Origin: Chthonomonas sp. UBA6659
Lineage (GTDB): Bacteria > Armatimonadota > Fimbriimonadia > Fimbriimonadales > Fimbriimonadaceae
DNA: 46,869 nt
Direction: 5' to 3'
NCBI GenBank assembly: GCA_002455425.1
Contig: DKKT01000089.1
Span: 5,134-52,002, forward strand
Shown: positions 16,286 to 25,137 of the stretch, in pieces
Layout of the letters: the number at the start of each line of letters is the position of its first letter
Numbering within the stretch: the stretch's first letter is position 1
The notes under the pieces: generated by a model
Databases searched by the model: none
Told to the model about the DNA's origin: nothing
Seen by the model: the letters and a program-made list of their open reading frames with translations, nothing else
Made by a program: the position numbers and the translations under genes

Positions 16286-17242
16286 ATGCTGAGCCGCGCC
16301 GCCGAGGCGATCTACTGGATGAGCCGCTATGTCGAGCGGGCCGAGAGCGTCGCCCGCCTCATCGAAGTTCACCTCACCCTGACCCTCGACCAACCCGCGG
16401 AGGAGCGTCAATGGAGCCCTCTCATCTACATTTCAGGCGACGAGGTGGACTTCCGACGGCGCTACGGGCACGCCACCGAGTCAGCCGTTCTTCACTTCCT
16501 CACTTTCGATCTTGAGAATCCGAACTCGGTCCTTTCCTGCCTCCGCAGCGCGCGCGAAAACGGGAGATCGGTCCGGGAGATCATCTCGTCCGAAATGTGG
16601 GAGTCGATCAACGCCCAATACCTTGGGGTGCTCGACGCGACCCGAACGACGGTGGACCGCGAAGACGCGCATGAGTTCTACAAGAACATCAGGATGTTCG
16701 GCCACCTCGCCGAGGGGCTCGCCGCAGGATCGATGTCTCATGGTGAGGGGTGGCACTTCTCACGTCTCGGACGCTTGATCGAGCGCGCGGACAAGACGAG
16801 CCGCATCCTCGACGTCAAGTACTTCGTACTCCTTCCGTCGCCCGAACACGTGGGATCGCCGGTCGATGACATCCAGTGGTCTGCGGTCCTCAAGTCGGCA
16901 AGCGCCTTCGAGATGTACCGAAAGAAGTACGGCCGCATATTCCCCGCTCGCGTCGTCGAGTTCCTGCTCCTCGACCGCGAGTTTCCGCGAGCCGTTCTCA
17001 GTTGCATGACTCGGGCCGCGGAGTCGCTTCACGCGATCACCGGAACACCGATCGGGTCGTTCCGCAATCGGGCCGAGCAGCAGATGGGGCGGATGCGCGC
17101 CGAGCTGGAGTACAGCGATGCGAAAGCCCTCATCGCCAGTGGGCTGCATGAGTACCTGGACGACCTCCAGGGCAAGCTGAACGCGATCGACGACGATATC
17201 TTCGAGACCTTCTTCGCTCGGCGACCGATCGTGAGGAGTTAG
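16286..17242 (+). CDS. Alpha-E domain protein
   Basis: This 318-residue, nearly all-helical protein is the Alpha-E family partner of circularly permuted ATP-grasp proteins. It begins MLSRAAEAIYWMSRYVERAE, the conserved Alpha-E signature (SRxAExxYWxxRYxERAE). It also has WESINAQYLGVLDATRTTVDR in the middle and FSRLGRLIERADKTSRILDV later. It probably acts with the upstream ATP-grasp enzyme; biochemical function is not established as far as I know. The ATG at 16286 is preceded by AGGAG at 16270-16274 inside the upstream gene. The next gene starts 2 nt after this stop, so three genes form one unit. Confidence 0.9.
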   Translation: MLSRAAEAIYWMSRYVERAESVARLIEVHLTLTLDQPAEERQWSPLIYISGDEVDFRRRYGHATESAVLHFLTFDLENPNSVLSCLRSARENGRSVREIISSEMWESINAQYLGVLDATRTTVDREDAHEFYKNIRMFGHLAEGLAAGSMSHGEGWHFSRLGRLIERADKTSRILDVKYFVLLPSPEHVGSPVDDIQWSAVLKSASAFEMYRKKYGRIFPARVVEFLLLDREFPRAVLSCMTRAAESLHAITGTPIGSFRNRAEQQMGRMRAELEYSDAKALIASGLHEYLDDLQGKLNAIDDDIFETFFARRPIVRS

Positions 17243-17243
17243 G

Positions 17244-17975
17244 ATGGCCAAGCTCTACAGCGAAGCCGAAGTCTCCAAGATCATCCAGCGAGCAGTCGAG
17301 CTGCAGGAAGCCGGGACCGACGCCACGAGCTATACGCCAGGAGTCACCACCGAAGAGCTCCAGAAGATGGCCGAGGAGCTCGGCGTCGATCCGCGCTATC
17401 TCGAGGAGGCGATGCGCGAGCAAATCGACGGGGCATCTTCTCAGGAGCGCAAAGGAGCCGAAGAGGAGCGCGTCGTCGAGGGTGAGGTGTCTCCCGAGGA
17501 TTTCGACATCCTCCTGCAGTCGATGCGTACGGTGTCGATGAAGAACAATCCGACCGCCCAGATCGGGCGCACGCTCCAGACCAACGCGTTCGCGGGCGGC
17601 GGGATGCACAAAGTGGAGATCACGTCCCGTAACGGACGAACCCGTATCAAGGCGAAGAACTTCCCGTTCGTGCAGTTCATGTCCACGCTGTATCCGGCCT
17701 TCATCCTCTCGGCGGTCGGCGCGCCCCAGATCGCGAACGCCGGCCACCCGAACCTCGCCATCGGTTTGGCGATCGGCGCCATCGGTGCCGCATGGCTTGC
17801 CTTCAAGCTGTGGAACGATCGGGCCAAGAAGGGCCTCGTGCGCCTCGCTGACGGTTTGGCCGCGCGTGTTCAGGAGCTCGCCAAGCCGACGACCACTGCA
17901 GAGAGTCCGGACGCGGTCGAGTCCGGTGAGGAAGTACGTCAGCAGCTGCGCCTGGGGACCGACGACTCCGAGTGA
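17244..17975 (+). CDS. Hypothetical 2TM-domain protein linked to ATP-grasp/Alpha-E
   Basis: This 243-residue protein has three parts. Residues 1-65 resemble an N-terminal helical module I have seen in proteins from Gemmatimonadetes-like bacteria (YSEAEVSKIIQRAVELQE ... EELQKMAEELGVDPRYLEEA). Residues 75-140 are polar with beta character. Residues 145-190 form two membrane helices, followed by a polar tail. GAGGAGTTAGG just upstream provides a ribosome-binding site overlapping the Alpha-E end. It takes the place where transglutaminase or protease genes often sit. A membrane scaffold or regulator for the upstream pair is an inference. Confidence 0.65.
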   Translation: MAKLYSEAEVSKIIQRAVELQEAGTDATSYTPGVTTEELQKMAEELGVDPRYLEEAMREQIDGASSQERKGAEEERVVEGEVSPEDFDILLQSMRTVSMKNNPTAQIGRTLQTNAFAGGGMHKVEITSRNGRTRIKAKNFPFVQFMSTLYPAFILSAVGAPQIANAGHPNLAIGLAIGAIGAAWLAFKLWNDRAKKGLVRLADGLAARVQELAKPTTTAESPDAVESGEEVRQQLRLGTDDSE

Positions 17976-18132
17976 AGCGTCGCGTGTGCCAAGGCTCCGA
18001 AAAGAGATCTCGCTTCCGGACCGTGCCTCACCGCTCTCCGCTAACATCGTGGATCGACGGGGTGTGCGGTCGAAGCCCATGTCTGGACATCAGGTTTCTA
18101 CCCATGCAAAGGCTCAGGCCGACACCAGACCC

Positions 18133-18162
18133 TTGCCCGTCGACCGAGCGTTGCCGTATACT
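18133..18162 (+). promoter_or_regulatory. Promoter of CTP synthase
   Basis: TTGCCC (18133-18138) and TATACT (18157-18162) are separated by 18 nt. The expected start near 18169 leaves a leader of about 48 nt before the ATG at 18217. Confidence 0.65.
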
Positions 18163-18216
18163 CCGAAGGACCCCCTATCGGTCGCGGTGCCGCGGCCCGT
18201 TTCGGGTCGAGGGCGT

Positions 18217-19854
18217 ATGACCAAGTACATTTTTGTCACCGGGGGTGTCGTCAGTTCGATCGGGAAGGGGATCACGACCGCCAGCCTGGGGCGGGTACTC
18301 CGAAGCCGTGGCTTCACCGTCGCTCCGGTCAAGCTCGACCCGTACATCAATGTCGATGCCGGGACGATGAGCCCGCATCAGCATGGCGAAGTCTTCGTGA
18401 CGGAAGACGGTGCCGAGACCGACCTCGACCTCGGTCACTACGAGCGCTTCATGGACGTCAACTGCTCCGCAGGCAGCTCCGTGACGACCGGCAAGGTGTA
18501 TCAGAGCGTGATTCTGGCCGAGCGTCGGGGTGACTACCTTGGCGCGACGGTTCAGGTCATTCCCCACGTCACCAACGAAATCAAGCGTCAGATCGTCCAG
18601 CTCGCCCGAGAGCAGGAAGCCGATGTCGTCATCGCCGAAATCGGTGGCACGGTCGGAGATATCGAGAGTCTGCCGTTCTTGGAAGCGATCCGGCAGATGC
18701 GTAAGGACATGGGCTACGAGAACACGATGTACTTCCACGTGACCTTGTTGCCCCAAGTGGGGCCATGGCACGAACTCAAGACCAAGCCGACTCAGCATAG
18801 TGTCATCAAGCTTCGTGAAATCGGCATCAGCCCCGATGTCCTGGTTTGCCGTACCGAGGTCCCGATCCCCGACGACGTCAAGGAGAAGATCTCGCTCTTC
18901 TGTGATGTCCCCGCGCGAGGCGTCATCGAGTCCCTGAATGTCGAGACCATTTACGAGGTGCCGCTGCGTTACGAGGAAGCGGGCCTCGGCGAGTTGGTCG
19001 TCGAACGCCTCGGACTAGAGGACCGGGGCGTCAAGCTTGGTGACTGGGAGCGCCTCGTCACGATCCTTAAGGAGCCGGCCAACCGCTGCCGTATCGGGGT
19101 GGTCGGAAAGTACATCAGCAATGGCGACGCCTATAAGTCGATCGGCGAAGCCCTGATTCACGCGGGCATCCCCAACGACTGCGGGGTCGAGGTCGTTTGG
19201 ATCGACAGCGAGCGGTTTGAGGCCGGCGAAGAAGCTGCGCACGTGTTGGCCGGACTGGACGGGGTCGTCGTGGGCCCCGGCTTCGGCGAGAGGGGCATCG
19301 AAGGCAAAATCGAAGCGGTGCGCTACGCCAGGGAATCCGGGCTCCCGTACCTCGGTATTTGCCTCGGACTCCAAATGGCCGTGATCGAATTCGCCCGCAA
19401 CGTGTGCGGCCTCGACGGAGCGAACAGCGAGGAAATGGTCGAGAACCCGTCGTACCCCGTGATTCACCTCCTCCCCGAGCAGAAACACATCCGCACGAAG
19501 GGCGCGACGATGCGGCTCGGATCATGGCCCTGCAACGTCGTCCATGGAACCCTGGCCCACCGCCTTTACGGGGAGAATCGCATCGCGGAGCGTCATCGAC
19601 ACCGCTACGAGGTCAACAACGACTTCCGAGAGAAGCTGATGGAACACGGGATGGTGATTTCGGGCGTCTCGCCGGACTATCGCCTCGTCGAGATGGTCGA
19701 GGTTCCGGCACATCCCTTCTTCATCGGGACGCAGGCTCATCCCGAGTTCCAGTCCCGGCCTAACCGGCCGCATCCGCTGTTCGAAGGGCTCGTCGAAGCC
19801 GCGCTCGAGCGTAAGCGCACTACGACTCCGACCCCCGAAACGGCGCCGGCCTAG
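18217..19854 (+). CDS. pyrG: CTP synthase
   Basis: This enzyme converts UTP, ATP and glutamine into CTP, the last step of pyrimidine synthesis. The 545-residue length is typical. The synthetase domain opens TKYIFVTGGVVSSIGKGITTAS and includes KLDPYINVDAGTMSPHQHGEVF. The glutaminase domain has the nucleophile Cys in YLGICLGLQMAVIEF and the late His/Glu pair in THPEF-like AHPEFQSRP. The reading frame stays open upstream to 17785, but the family N-terminus and the promoter at 18133-18162 place the start at 18217. Carbamoyl-phosphate synthase, an earlier enzyme of this pathway, is partly encoded at 42.8-44.4 kb. Confidence 0.97.
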   Translation: MTKYIFVTGGVVSSIGKGITTASLGRVLRSRGFTVAPVKLDPYINVDAGTMSPHQHGEVFVTEDGAETDLDLGHYERFMDVNCSAGSSVTTGKVYQSVILAERRGDYLGATVQVIPHVTNEIKRQIVQLAREQEADVVIAEIGGTVGDIESLPFLEAIRQMRKDMGYENTMYFHVTLLPQVGPWHELKTKPTQHSVIKLREIGISPDVLVCRTEVPIPDDVKEKISLFCDVPARGVIESLNVETIYEVPLRYEEAGLGELVVERLGLEDRGVKLGDWERLVTILKEPANRCRIGVVGKYISNGDAYKSIGEALIHAGIPNDCGVEVVWIDSERFEAGEEAAHVLAGLDGVVVGPGFGERGIEGKIEAVRYARESGLPYLGICLGLQMAVIEFARNVCGLDGANSEEMVENPSYPVIHLLPEQKHIRTKGATMRLGSWPCNVVHGTLAHRLYGENRIAERHRHRYEVNNDFREKLMEHGMVISGVSPDYRLVEMVEVPAHPFFIGTQAHPEFQSRPNRPHPLFEGLVEAALERKRTTTPTPETAPA

Positions 19855-19976
19855 CTCTACGGGTTCCTGCTGAGCGCCGCGTGGTTTGAAAGTCGTCTCC
19901 GGGCACGGCACCCGACCGGATCAAGGTATTGCCGGCCATCGCGAAGCCCGTTCGGCCCCCGTCAAACCTCTTGAAG

Positions 19977-19982
19977 TACCAT
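19977..19982 (+). promoter_or_regulatory. TACCAT -10-like box, leaderless start of the DUF3142 gene
   Basis: TACCAT ends 6 nt before the ATG at 19989. The hexamer matches only T, A, A and T of the consensus, but the spacing equals that at the other leaderless starts. Confidence 0.4.
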
Positions 19983-19988
19983 CCTCGC

Positions 19989-21518
19989 ATGCGGTGGCTC
20001 TTGGCCTTGTGGGCACTGGTGGGCGTCGCAAGCTGCTCCCGACCTCCGACGCCGCATCTCGCCACGTCCTTCTGGTTCTGGCACGGCCCCGCGTCGCTCG
20101 ATGCTTCACAACAGAAGGATCTTCAGAGCATCGGCGTCAAGACGCTCTATGTGCTTGGGGCAACGATCGCACAGGAAGACGGTCATCTTGCAGTCGTGCT
20201 GCCCCAGAGATTCGAACCCACCGGCGCACAAGATGTTCACCTCGTGTTCCGGCTCGATGGCACAATCGGCGCGGAGTTCGAAAGGCTCGACCTCGATGCC
20301 CTTGCTGAGAAGATCGTCAACGCCCACGCACGCGTTGGAGCCCAAGCTCGGGCACAAGGATGGAGCGTCACCGGCCTCCAGCTTGACTTCGACTGCCCGG
20401 TGCGTCTGCTCCGCCGCTACGCCGATCTTGTCAGTAGGGTGCGAGATGGCCTCCCCTCGGGAACGGCGTTGAGCGTCACCGGGCTCAGCTCGTGGTATGC
20501 GAGTTCGAACATCGAGGACCTGGCGAAGGTCTGTGACGAAATCGTGCCGCAATGCTATGAGGCCTCTCTCGGGACATCGCTCGATCGACTCCAACCCGTG
20601 TCCCACCTCGCACTCCTTGAACGCACGATCGAGCGCGCCGAACGGCTCGGAAAACCGTACAGAATCGGGATCCCCGCGTATGGCCACGCGTTGCTGTATG
20701 ATCCGAGCGGCAAGCTCGCGACCACGTTTCGGCGGATGGGGCCGCGCACGATCTCCCGACACCCTTCCTTCTCTCTCGAGCAGAGCTCACCGATGAACGC
20801 TCAGGGCAAGCCCGCCTCGAGTGCGGCCGATTGGATTGGCGAGGACCTCCTTGTTTTCCGAGCGATCAAGCCTGCACGCGATGGTCAGGGGCTTGGATTT
20901 CGAGTCGCCTTCAAGGTGCCGACACCTCGGATGGTGGCACTGGCACTTGCCAAGATTCGGTCTCTGCGGCCTCGCCACTGTCGCGGGATCGTCGTGTTCC
21001 GGATCGCCGAGCCAGGTGAGGACCTCGCGGTTCCGCTGACCTCGGTCGCAAGCGTTTTCCAAGGAACGGAGCCGCGCCCCGACATCCTGGTGACAAGTCG
21101 GCACGAGACGATTCCGTATCCCGGAATCGAACGCCCGAGCCAGTCCGGTCCCCTGCCCGAACTCCTGACGATTCGACTCGAGAATCGCGGCAAGGGTCCG
21201 ACCGCGATCCGACCGAACGCAGTCACCCTCGACCTCACGTTCGATGCACCTGGGAACGTAGTTTCCGGTGGGGACTGGACCCTCGAATCCGCGACCGGCG
21301 CCTCCGGTACTGCGTCCTCCCTCGCACGAGCGACGCGGCTGAGATTGCGTCTTCCCGGCCTCTTGCCTGGGGAGGCGGCCCAAGCCCAGATCCGGATCGA
21401 GGGACGCGCCAGTCGAGTGACGATCCGCACCCGAGCGCTGTTGCCGGGAGGATTCGAAAGCGTCGATCACGAACTCAACGTCGAGGATCTCAGGGAGGAG
21501 CCACGGAAGCCACAATGA
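19989..21518 (+). CDS. DUF3142-family lipoprotein
   Basis: The first 16 residues (MRWLLALWALVGVASC) are a lipoprotein signal with a lipobox Cys. The next 300 residues match the DUF3142 pattern: SFWFWHGP, VHLVFRLDG, VTGLQLDFDCPVRLLRRYADL, ALSVTGLSSWYAS and IVPQCYEA. This looks like a TIM-barrel fold related to glycoside hydrolases. The acidic LQLDFD segment could be functional, but no enzyme activity is known to me. The C-terminal third is beta-rich. The next gene overlaps by 4 bp (ATGA) and encodes a large repeat protein; I have seen this pairing elsewhere. They probably act together at the cell surface. Confidence 0.78.
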   Translation: MRWLLALWALVGVASCSRPPTPHLATSFWFWHGPASLDASQQKDLQSIGVKTLYVLGATIAQEDGHLAVVLPQRFEPTGAQDVHLVFRLDGTIGAEFERLDLDALAEKIVNAHARVGAQARAQGWSVTGLQLDFDCPVRLLRRYADLVSRVRDGLPSGTALSVTGLSSWYASSNIEDLAKVCDEIVPQCYEASLGTSLDRLQPVSHLALLERTIERAERLGKPYRIGIPAYGHALLYDPSGKLATTFRRMGPRTISRHPSFSLEQSSPMNAQGKPASSAADWIGEDLLVFRAIKPARDGQGLGFRVAFKVPTPRMVALALAKIRSLRPRHCRGIVVFRIAEPGEDLAVPLTSVASVFQGTEPRPDILVTSRHETIPYPGIERPSQSGPLPELLTIRLENRGKGPTAIRPNAVTLDLTFDAPGNVVSGGDWTLESATGASGTASSLARATRLRLRLPGLLPGEAAQAQIRIEGRASRVTIRTRALLPGGFESVDHELNVEDLREEPRKPQ

Positions 21519-23812
21519 TGCGAAGACACCTTTGGATGCGTCGATGGGGGGCGCTGCTCGGCCTCGGCGCTCTCGGACTGGGAACCGCGATCTGGGCGTG
21601 CGGCGGCGGTGAGTACCTGAACACGGTTCACTTCAACACCGCCGAACCCGATTTCGGATCACCACCGCTGCCGGTTGAGATCGGTGCCTGGGAGCTGTAC
21701 CAGTCGCGACCAGTCACGTGGAACGGCAAAATGCCCGACGTCGATTGGGAGCGTCAGGCAAAGGAAGAAGAGGCGCTTGCCAATCAGCTCAAAGTTCTGA
21801 ACTCGAACCTCGATGCCCAGATCCGCGACGGTAAGTTCAGCGAAGCGCTGGCGACGACCCGCGCTTTGATCGCCGCCCTCGCCAAAGCTCCGACGTACTT
21901 CTATGCTGCTCAGGAGGTTTCTCCGCTCTCCGCGCTGATGGACTTCAAGGAGGTCTTGGAGTCCAACGCACCCCGAACCGCGGTGTCGGCCTACCTCAAC
22001 GCGCGCCAAGCGTACGACAAGAACGCCAAGGCTCCGATCGGTCCGGCTCTACAAGCCCTGGTCGCGAACCCATCGGCCGGGGCGGTCCGCGCTCATGCTG
22101 CATACCTGCTTGCCGCTCGCGTCTATGACACCGGAGACTTCCCCGCTGCAGCCAAACAATACCGGTCGGTCGCCGGCACGTATCCGGCGAGCCCCCGGGC
22201 CGAGTCCGCGCTGATCATGGCGATCCGTTCGTGGCTAAGAAGCCCGTCACAGGCCGACGACTACGTGTGGGTGGACAGCCCGCTTCCCCAGGCGTCAGCC
22301 ACACGAGAGGCCCGAGCCGCCCTCGACCTCTTCGACAAGCGATATCCTCGTTCGCGCTTCCGTTTTGACGCCTCAGGCTGGCGAGCCCGAGCCGACTACG
22401 TCGAGAACAAGATTCCGGCCGCCATCCTCGGCTACCTCGCCCAGTCCTCTCTTGCCGAGAACGACGACCAGCGGATCACGAACCTATCCTCCATCCGAGT
22501 CGCGATGAAGAAGCTCAAGGGGACGGCCGCCACCGAACTCGGTGCACTCTTGCGCAAGCGCCCGGCGCTGGTACCGGCCTACGTGAACTACCGAATCTTC
22601 TACACCGAGACAACTCCCGGAGACCTCGACTCGCTCGCCCAGCTCTCGGAAGCCGCGCTCGCATCCGATCCGAAAACGAAGTTCGCACCCGAAGTCATGG
22701 CGCAACTCGCACAGATCGAGTACGGCCTGAAACGGTGGCAGAAGGCGGTCGATTGGGCGTCGAAGGCTCTCTCCTCCGGGAACGACACTCCGGGCCAGGA
22801 CCTCGCCCTCTACATTCGCGCCGGAGCCAAGGCAAAGCTCAAAGACGCCAAGGGCGCCCAGACCGACTATCTTGAACTTGAGAAGAAGTTCCCCAAGAGC
22901 AACCTGCTCGGGGTCACCCTCGAGAACCTCGCCCTCCTTGCCGAGGCCCGGAACGACTGGTCCGGTGCGCTCAAGGCCTACCACCGACTGGGCTATGGCG
23001 ACGATTGGGCTTACCTACTCGATGTGAGGCTGACCGTAGCCGACCTGGAGAAGGTCGTGAGCGAAAACCCGATTCCGGTCCGCAGATCCGAAATTCAATA
23101 CGCCCTCGCGTTGCGCTTGATCCGTGAGGACCGCTACCACGAAGCCTCGTCGACACTCGCGAAGCTCCCGGCCGCTGAAATCGCCAAGTTCGGAGACTTG
23201 AAGGACCCTTCGGCCTACGCGTGGTTCGGTCCGGAAGGAACCGACCGACTCTCGAACCCGATGGATACCGTGCGCGACCTCAAGGCTCTCCAGCAGAAGA
23301 TCGACGGCGCCACGGGCGACGCCAAGGCCGAGGCGCTCTATGCCAAGGCATCCTACTTCTATACCAAGCGGAACCTGTTGCTCTACAATCCGTCGCTGTG
23401 GAAGGGAGGACGAGCCGCGATCTTCGCGTCCTGGAACACGACGATTCAGACGCCCGAAGATTTGAGCCAAATCCGGAAGCACATGGCAGAACACGAGTGC
23501 CTTGCCCACAGCCGACGCCTGTGCCTCGAGATTGTTGGCCAACATCCCAAGTCGCCGGTCGCCGCGAAAGCGCTGTATCGAGCGGCGTGCAGTGCCCGGC
23601 GTTTGGCCGACTTCAACTACTGGTGGCGAAGCCACAATAAGCAGGTCGACAGCTGGACGGAGGCGATCGATCTCATGAAGCGGATCCCCAAGGAGTACCC
23701 GAGCGATCCGCTCGCACCCCTTGGCACGAAGTTCGCCAAGGTCTTCGAGGAAGAGAAGGAAATGTACGGCGGCGACTACGGACACAGCTTCGGGTGGGAG
23801 CTTCCCGAATAA
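21515..23812 (+). CDS. TPR-like exported protein paired with DUF3142
   Basis: This 765-residue protein starts with a hydrophobic leader (LLGLGALGLGTAIWACGGG), either a lipobox (IWAC) or a signal anchor. The rest is helical with several tetratricopeptide-like repeats, for example AAYLLAARVYDTGDFPAAAK, FAPEVMAQLAQIEYGLKRW and ENLALLAEARNDWSGALKAY. The C-terminal region has a WRSHNKQVDSW stretch and ends near YGHSFGWELPE. I do not recognise an enzyme domain. The ATG overlaps the upstream stop (ATGA), and GGAGGAG lies in the end of that gene. A perfect 13-bp terminator follows. It is probably a binding partner of the DUF3142 lipoprotein. Confidence 0.7.
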   Translation: MMRRHLWMRRWGALLGLGALGLGTAIWACGGGEYLNTVHFNTAEPDFGSPPLPVEIGAWELYQSRPVTWNGKMPDVDWERQAKEEEALANQLKVLNSNLDAQIRDGKFSEALATTRALIAALAKAPTYFYAAQEVSPLSALMDFKEVLESNAPRTAVSAYLNARQAYDKNAKAPIGPALQALVANPSAGAVRAHAAYLLAARVYDTGDFPAAAKQYRSVAGTYPASPRAESALIMAIRSWLRSPSQADDYVWVDSPLPQASATREARAALDLFDKRYPRSRFRFDASGWRARADYVENKIPAAILGYLAQSSLAENDDQRITNLSSIRVAMKKLKGTAATELGALLRKRPALVPAYVNYRIFYTETTPGDLDSLAQLSEAALASDPKTKFAPEVMAQLAQIEYGLKRWQKAVDWASKALSSGNDTPGQDLALYIRAGAKAKLKDAKGAQTDYLELEKKFPKSNLLGVTLENLALLAEARNDWSGALKAYHRLGYGDDWAYLLDVRLTVADLEKVVSENPIPVRRSEIQYALALRLIREDRYHEASSTLAKLPAAEIAKFGDLKDPSAYAWFGPEGTDRLSNPMDTVRDLKALQQKIDGATGDAKAEALYAKASYFYTKRNLLLYNPSLWKGGRAAIFASWNTTIQTPEDLSQIRKHMAEHECLAHSRRLCLEIVGQHPKSPVAAKALYRAACSARRLADFNYWWRSHNKQVDSWTEAIDLMKRIPKEYPSDPLAPLGTKFAKVFEEEKEMYGGDYGHSFGWELPE

Positions 23813-23815
23813 GCA

Positions 23816-23846
23816 AGCGGGGTTCGGATCGCGTCCGAACCCCGCT
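23816..23846. terminator. Perfect 13-bp hairpin terminator
   Basis: AGCGGGGTTCGGA pairs perfectly with TCCGAACCCCGCT around a 5-nt loop. It begins 3 nt after the TPR-like gene and is followed by CAAATCGCTTTG. It may also stop transcripts from the convergent operon. Confidence 0.8.
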
Positions 23847-23898
23847 CAAATCGCTTTGAAAGAGGAGGTGGAGGGAGCCTTCCGTGCTCCGTCCTCCG

Positions 23899-23988
23899 TT
23901 ACCACCAGCCTTGGTGACTCCACCACCCAACGGTATACCAGACCGTGGCGGGGGCGTGCAACCGGGGGGGCTCCCCAGTTTTCCCCAT
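23899..23988 (-). CDS. Possible 29-residue Trp-rich ORF
   Basis: This ORF begins 6 nt after the stop of the MetE-like gene. It ends in a Trp-rich run (WYTVGWWSHQGWW) containing six Trp in 13 residues. Only a weak GGCGGG precedes it. Such composition is rare by chance in this genome, but length and RBS are poor support. It could be a small membrane-active peptide or noise. Confidence 0.2.
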   Translation of the reverse strand: MGKTGEPPRLHAPATVWYTVGWWSHQGWW

Positions 23989-23994
23989 CCCGCC

Positions 23995-25137
23995 TTACCG
24001 TTCGCGGAGCTCGCGCGCCGCAGCGACCATCGCTCTCAGCTTCGCGGCGGCCACCTCGGGGGCGTTCATTTCTCGCTCCGAGAACGTGGCAAAGCCGCAG
24101 TCCGGGTTCAAGAAGACCTTGTCGGCCGACCAAAGTGCGGCGGCTTCACGCCCCCTGCTGACGATCGACTCGATGGACTCGACGTCGTCCGTCCTCGGGT
24201 TCACGACACCGAGCCCGACCTCCTTTCCCGGCACGGCGACAAGGTCCCCGGCTCGATCCGTCGCGTATTCAAGGACGAGTTGGTCGACCTCGAACTCGGC
24301 GAAGACCGGCGCGAGGGGGCGATAACTTCCTGAGAGCAATGTCTCTTCCCGGCGGCTCCAGTTTCCGCGACACACATGAACACCGACCCGTGTGGTTCCC
24401 GCCGCCGCCGCGACCCGGTTGATCAGCGAGGTCGCGAAGGCCAACTCTTCGGCGGGGTCCTTCCGAGACGCCAACGCGGCGCACATGAATGTCCGGGTCT
24501 TGCCCTGCGTAAAGACAAGCTCGGTGAGGACCGGCTCGTCGAACTGGATGAAATCGGCCCCTGCCGCGATCACATCGCGGACCTCCTGGCAAAGGAGTTC
24601 GACGACGACTTCCGCCAACTCTTCCTTGCTCGCGTAGTGGGCTTGCGTGACCTCCGGAACCCACATCGCGCGGGTCAGGATATACGGCCCGGGCAACGGA
24701 ACTTTGATCGGTCGATCGGTATGGTTGCGGAGGAAGCGGACTTCTTCCGCGGCGAGCGAACTTCGACGACTCACCGGACCGATACAGGTCGGGTTCTTGA
24801 TCGCAAAGCTTGGGACATCCAGACGCTGGAGGAGCTCCTCGAACGACTGCTTGTCCTCGACATACTCCAGCATTTCCCCGAGCGTCATCAGGCGCACACC
24901 GACGAGTTTCTCGGCCACAAACGAATAGAAGTTGTCCCTCCGCTGTTCGCCGTCGGTGACGATGTCGATGCCGATCTCTTCCTGGAGCCGAAGGAAGTCA
25001 AGCACGGCGGCGTCGGCGCGACGCTCGAATTCCTCTCCACCAAGCCGCCCCCCTTGTTTATCGCGCTGCGCCTGGAGGAGCGCGTCTGGGCGCGGCCACG
25101 AACCGACGGTGGTCGTGGGAAATGGGGGAAGACTCAC
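23995..25137 (-). CDS. Core MetE-like methyltransferase (methionine synthase II family)
   Basis: This 380-residue protein corresponds to the C-terminal catalytic half of cobalamin-independent methionine synthase. It opens FPTTTVGSWPRP, then DIVTDGEQRRDNF, then ADFIQFDEPVLTE. Zinc-binding positions are seen in VGVHVCRGNW and FLNPDCGFATF. It lacks the N-terminal half of full MetE, so it could be a folate-independent methionine synthase or a methyltransferase for another thiol. Full-length MetE is about 750 residues. The GTG start overlaps the upstream stop as GTGA. It is the last of four genes with OsmC-like, ACAD-like and PhnD-like proteins. That company suggests sulfur, selenium or methyl-group metabolism rather than routine methionine synthesis. 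Confidence 0.75.
   Translation of the reverse strand: MSLPPFPTTTVGSWPRPDALLQAQRDKQGGRLGGEEFERRADAAVLDFLRLQEEIGIDIVTDGEQRRDNFYSFVAEKLVGVRLMTLGEMLEYVEDKQSFEELLQRLDVPSFAIKNPTCIGPVSRRSSLAAEEVRFLRNHTDRPIKVPLPGPYILTRAMWVPEVTQAHYASKEELAEVVVELLCQEVRDVIAAGADFIQFDEPVLTELVFTQGKTRTFMCAALASRKDPAEELAFATSLINRVAAAAGTTRVGVHVCRGNWSRREETLLSGSYRPLAPVFAEFEVDQLVLEYATDRAGDLVAVPGKEVGLGVVNPRTDDVESIESIVSRGREAAALWSADKVFLNPDCGFATFSEREMNAPEVAAAKLRAMVAAARELRER

Noticed and set aside
17785..18216. In-frame upstream extension of CTP synthase
   Set aside because: The known N-terminus begins at 18217, a promoter lies inside the extension, and the extra residues overlap the previous gene.
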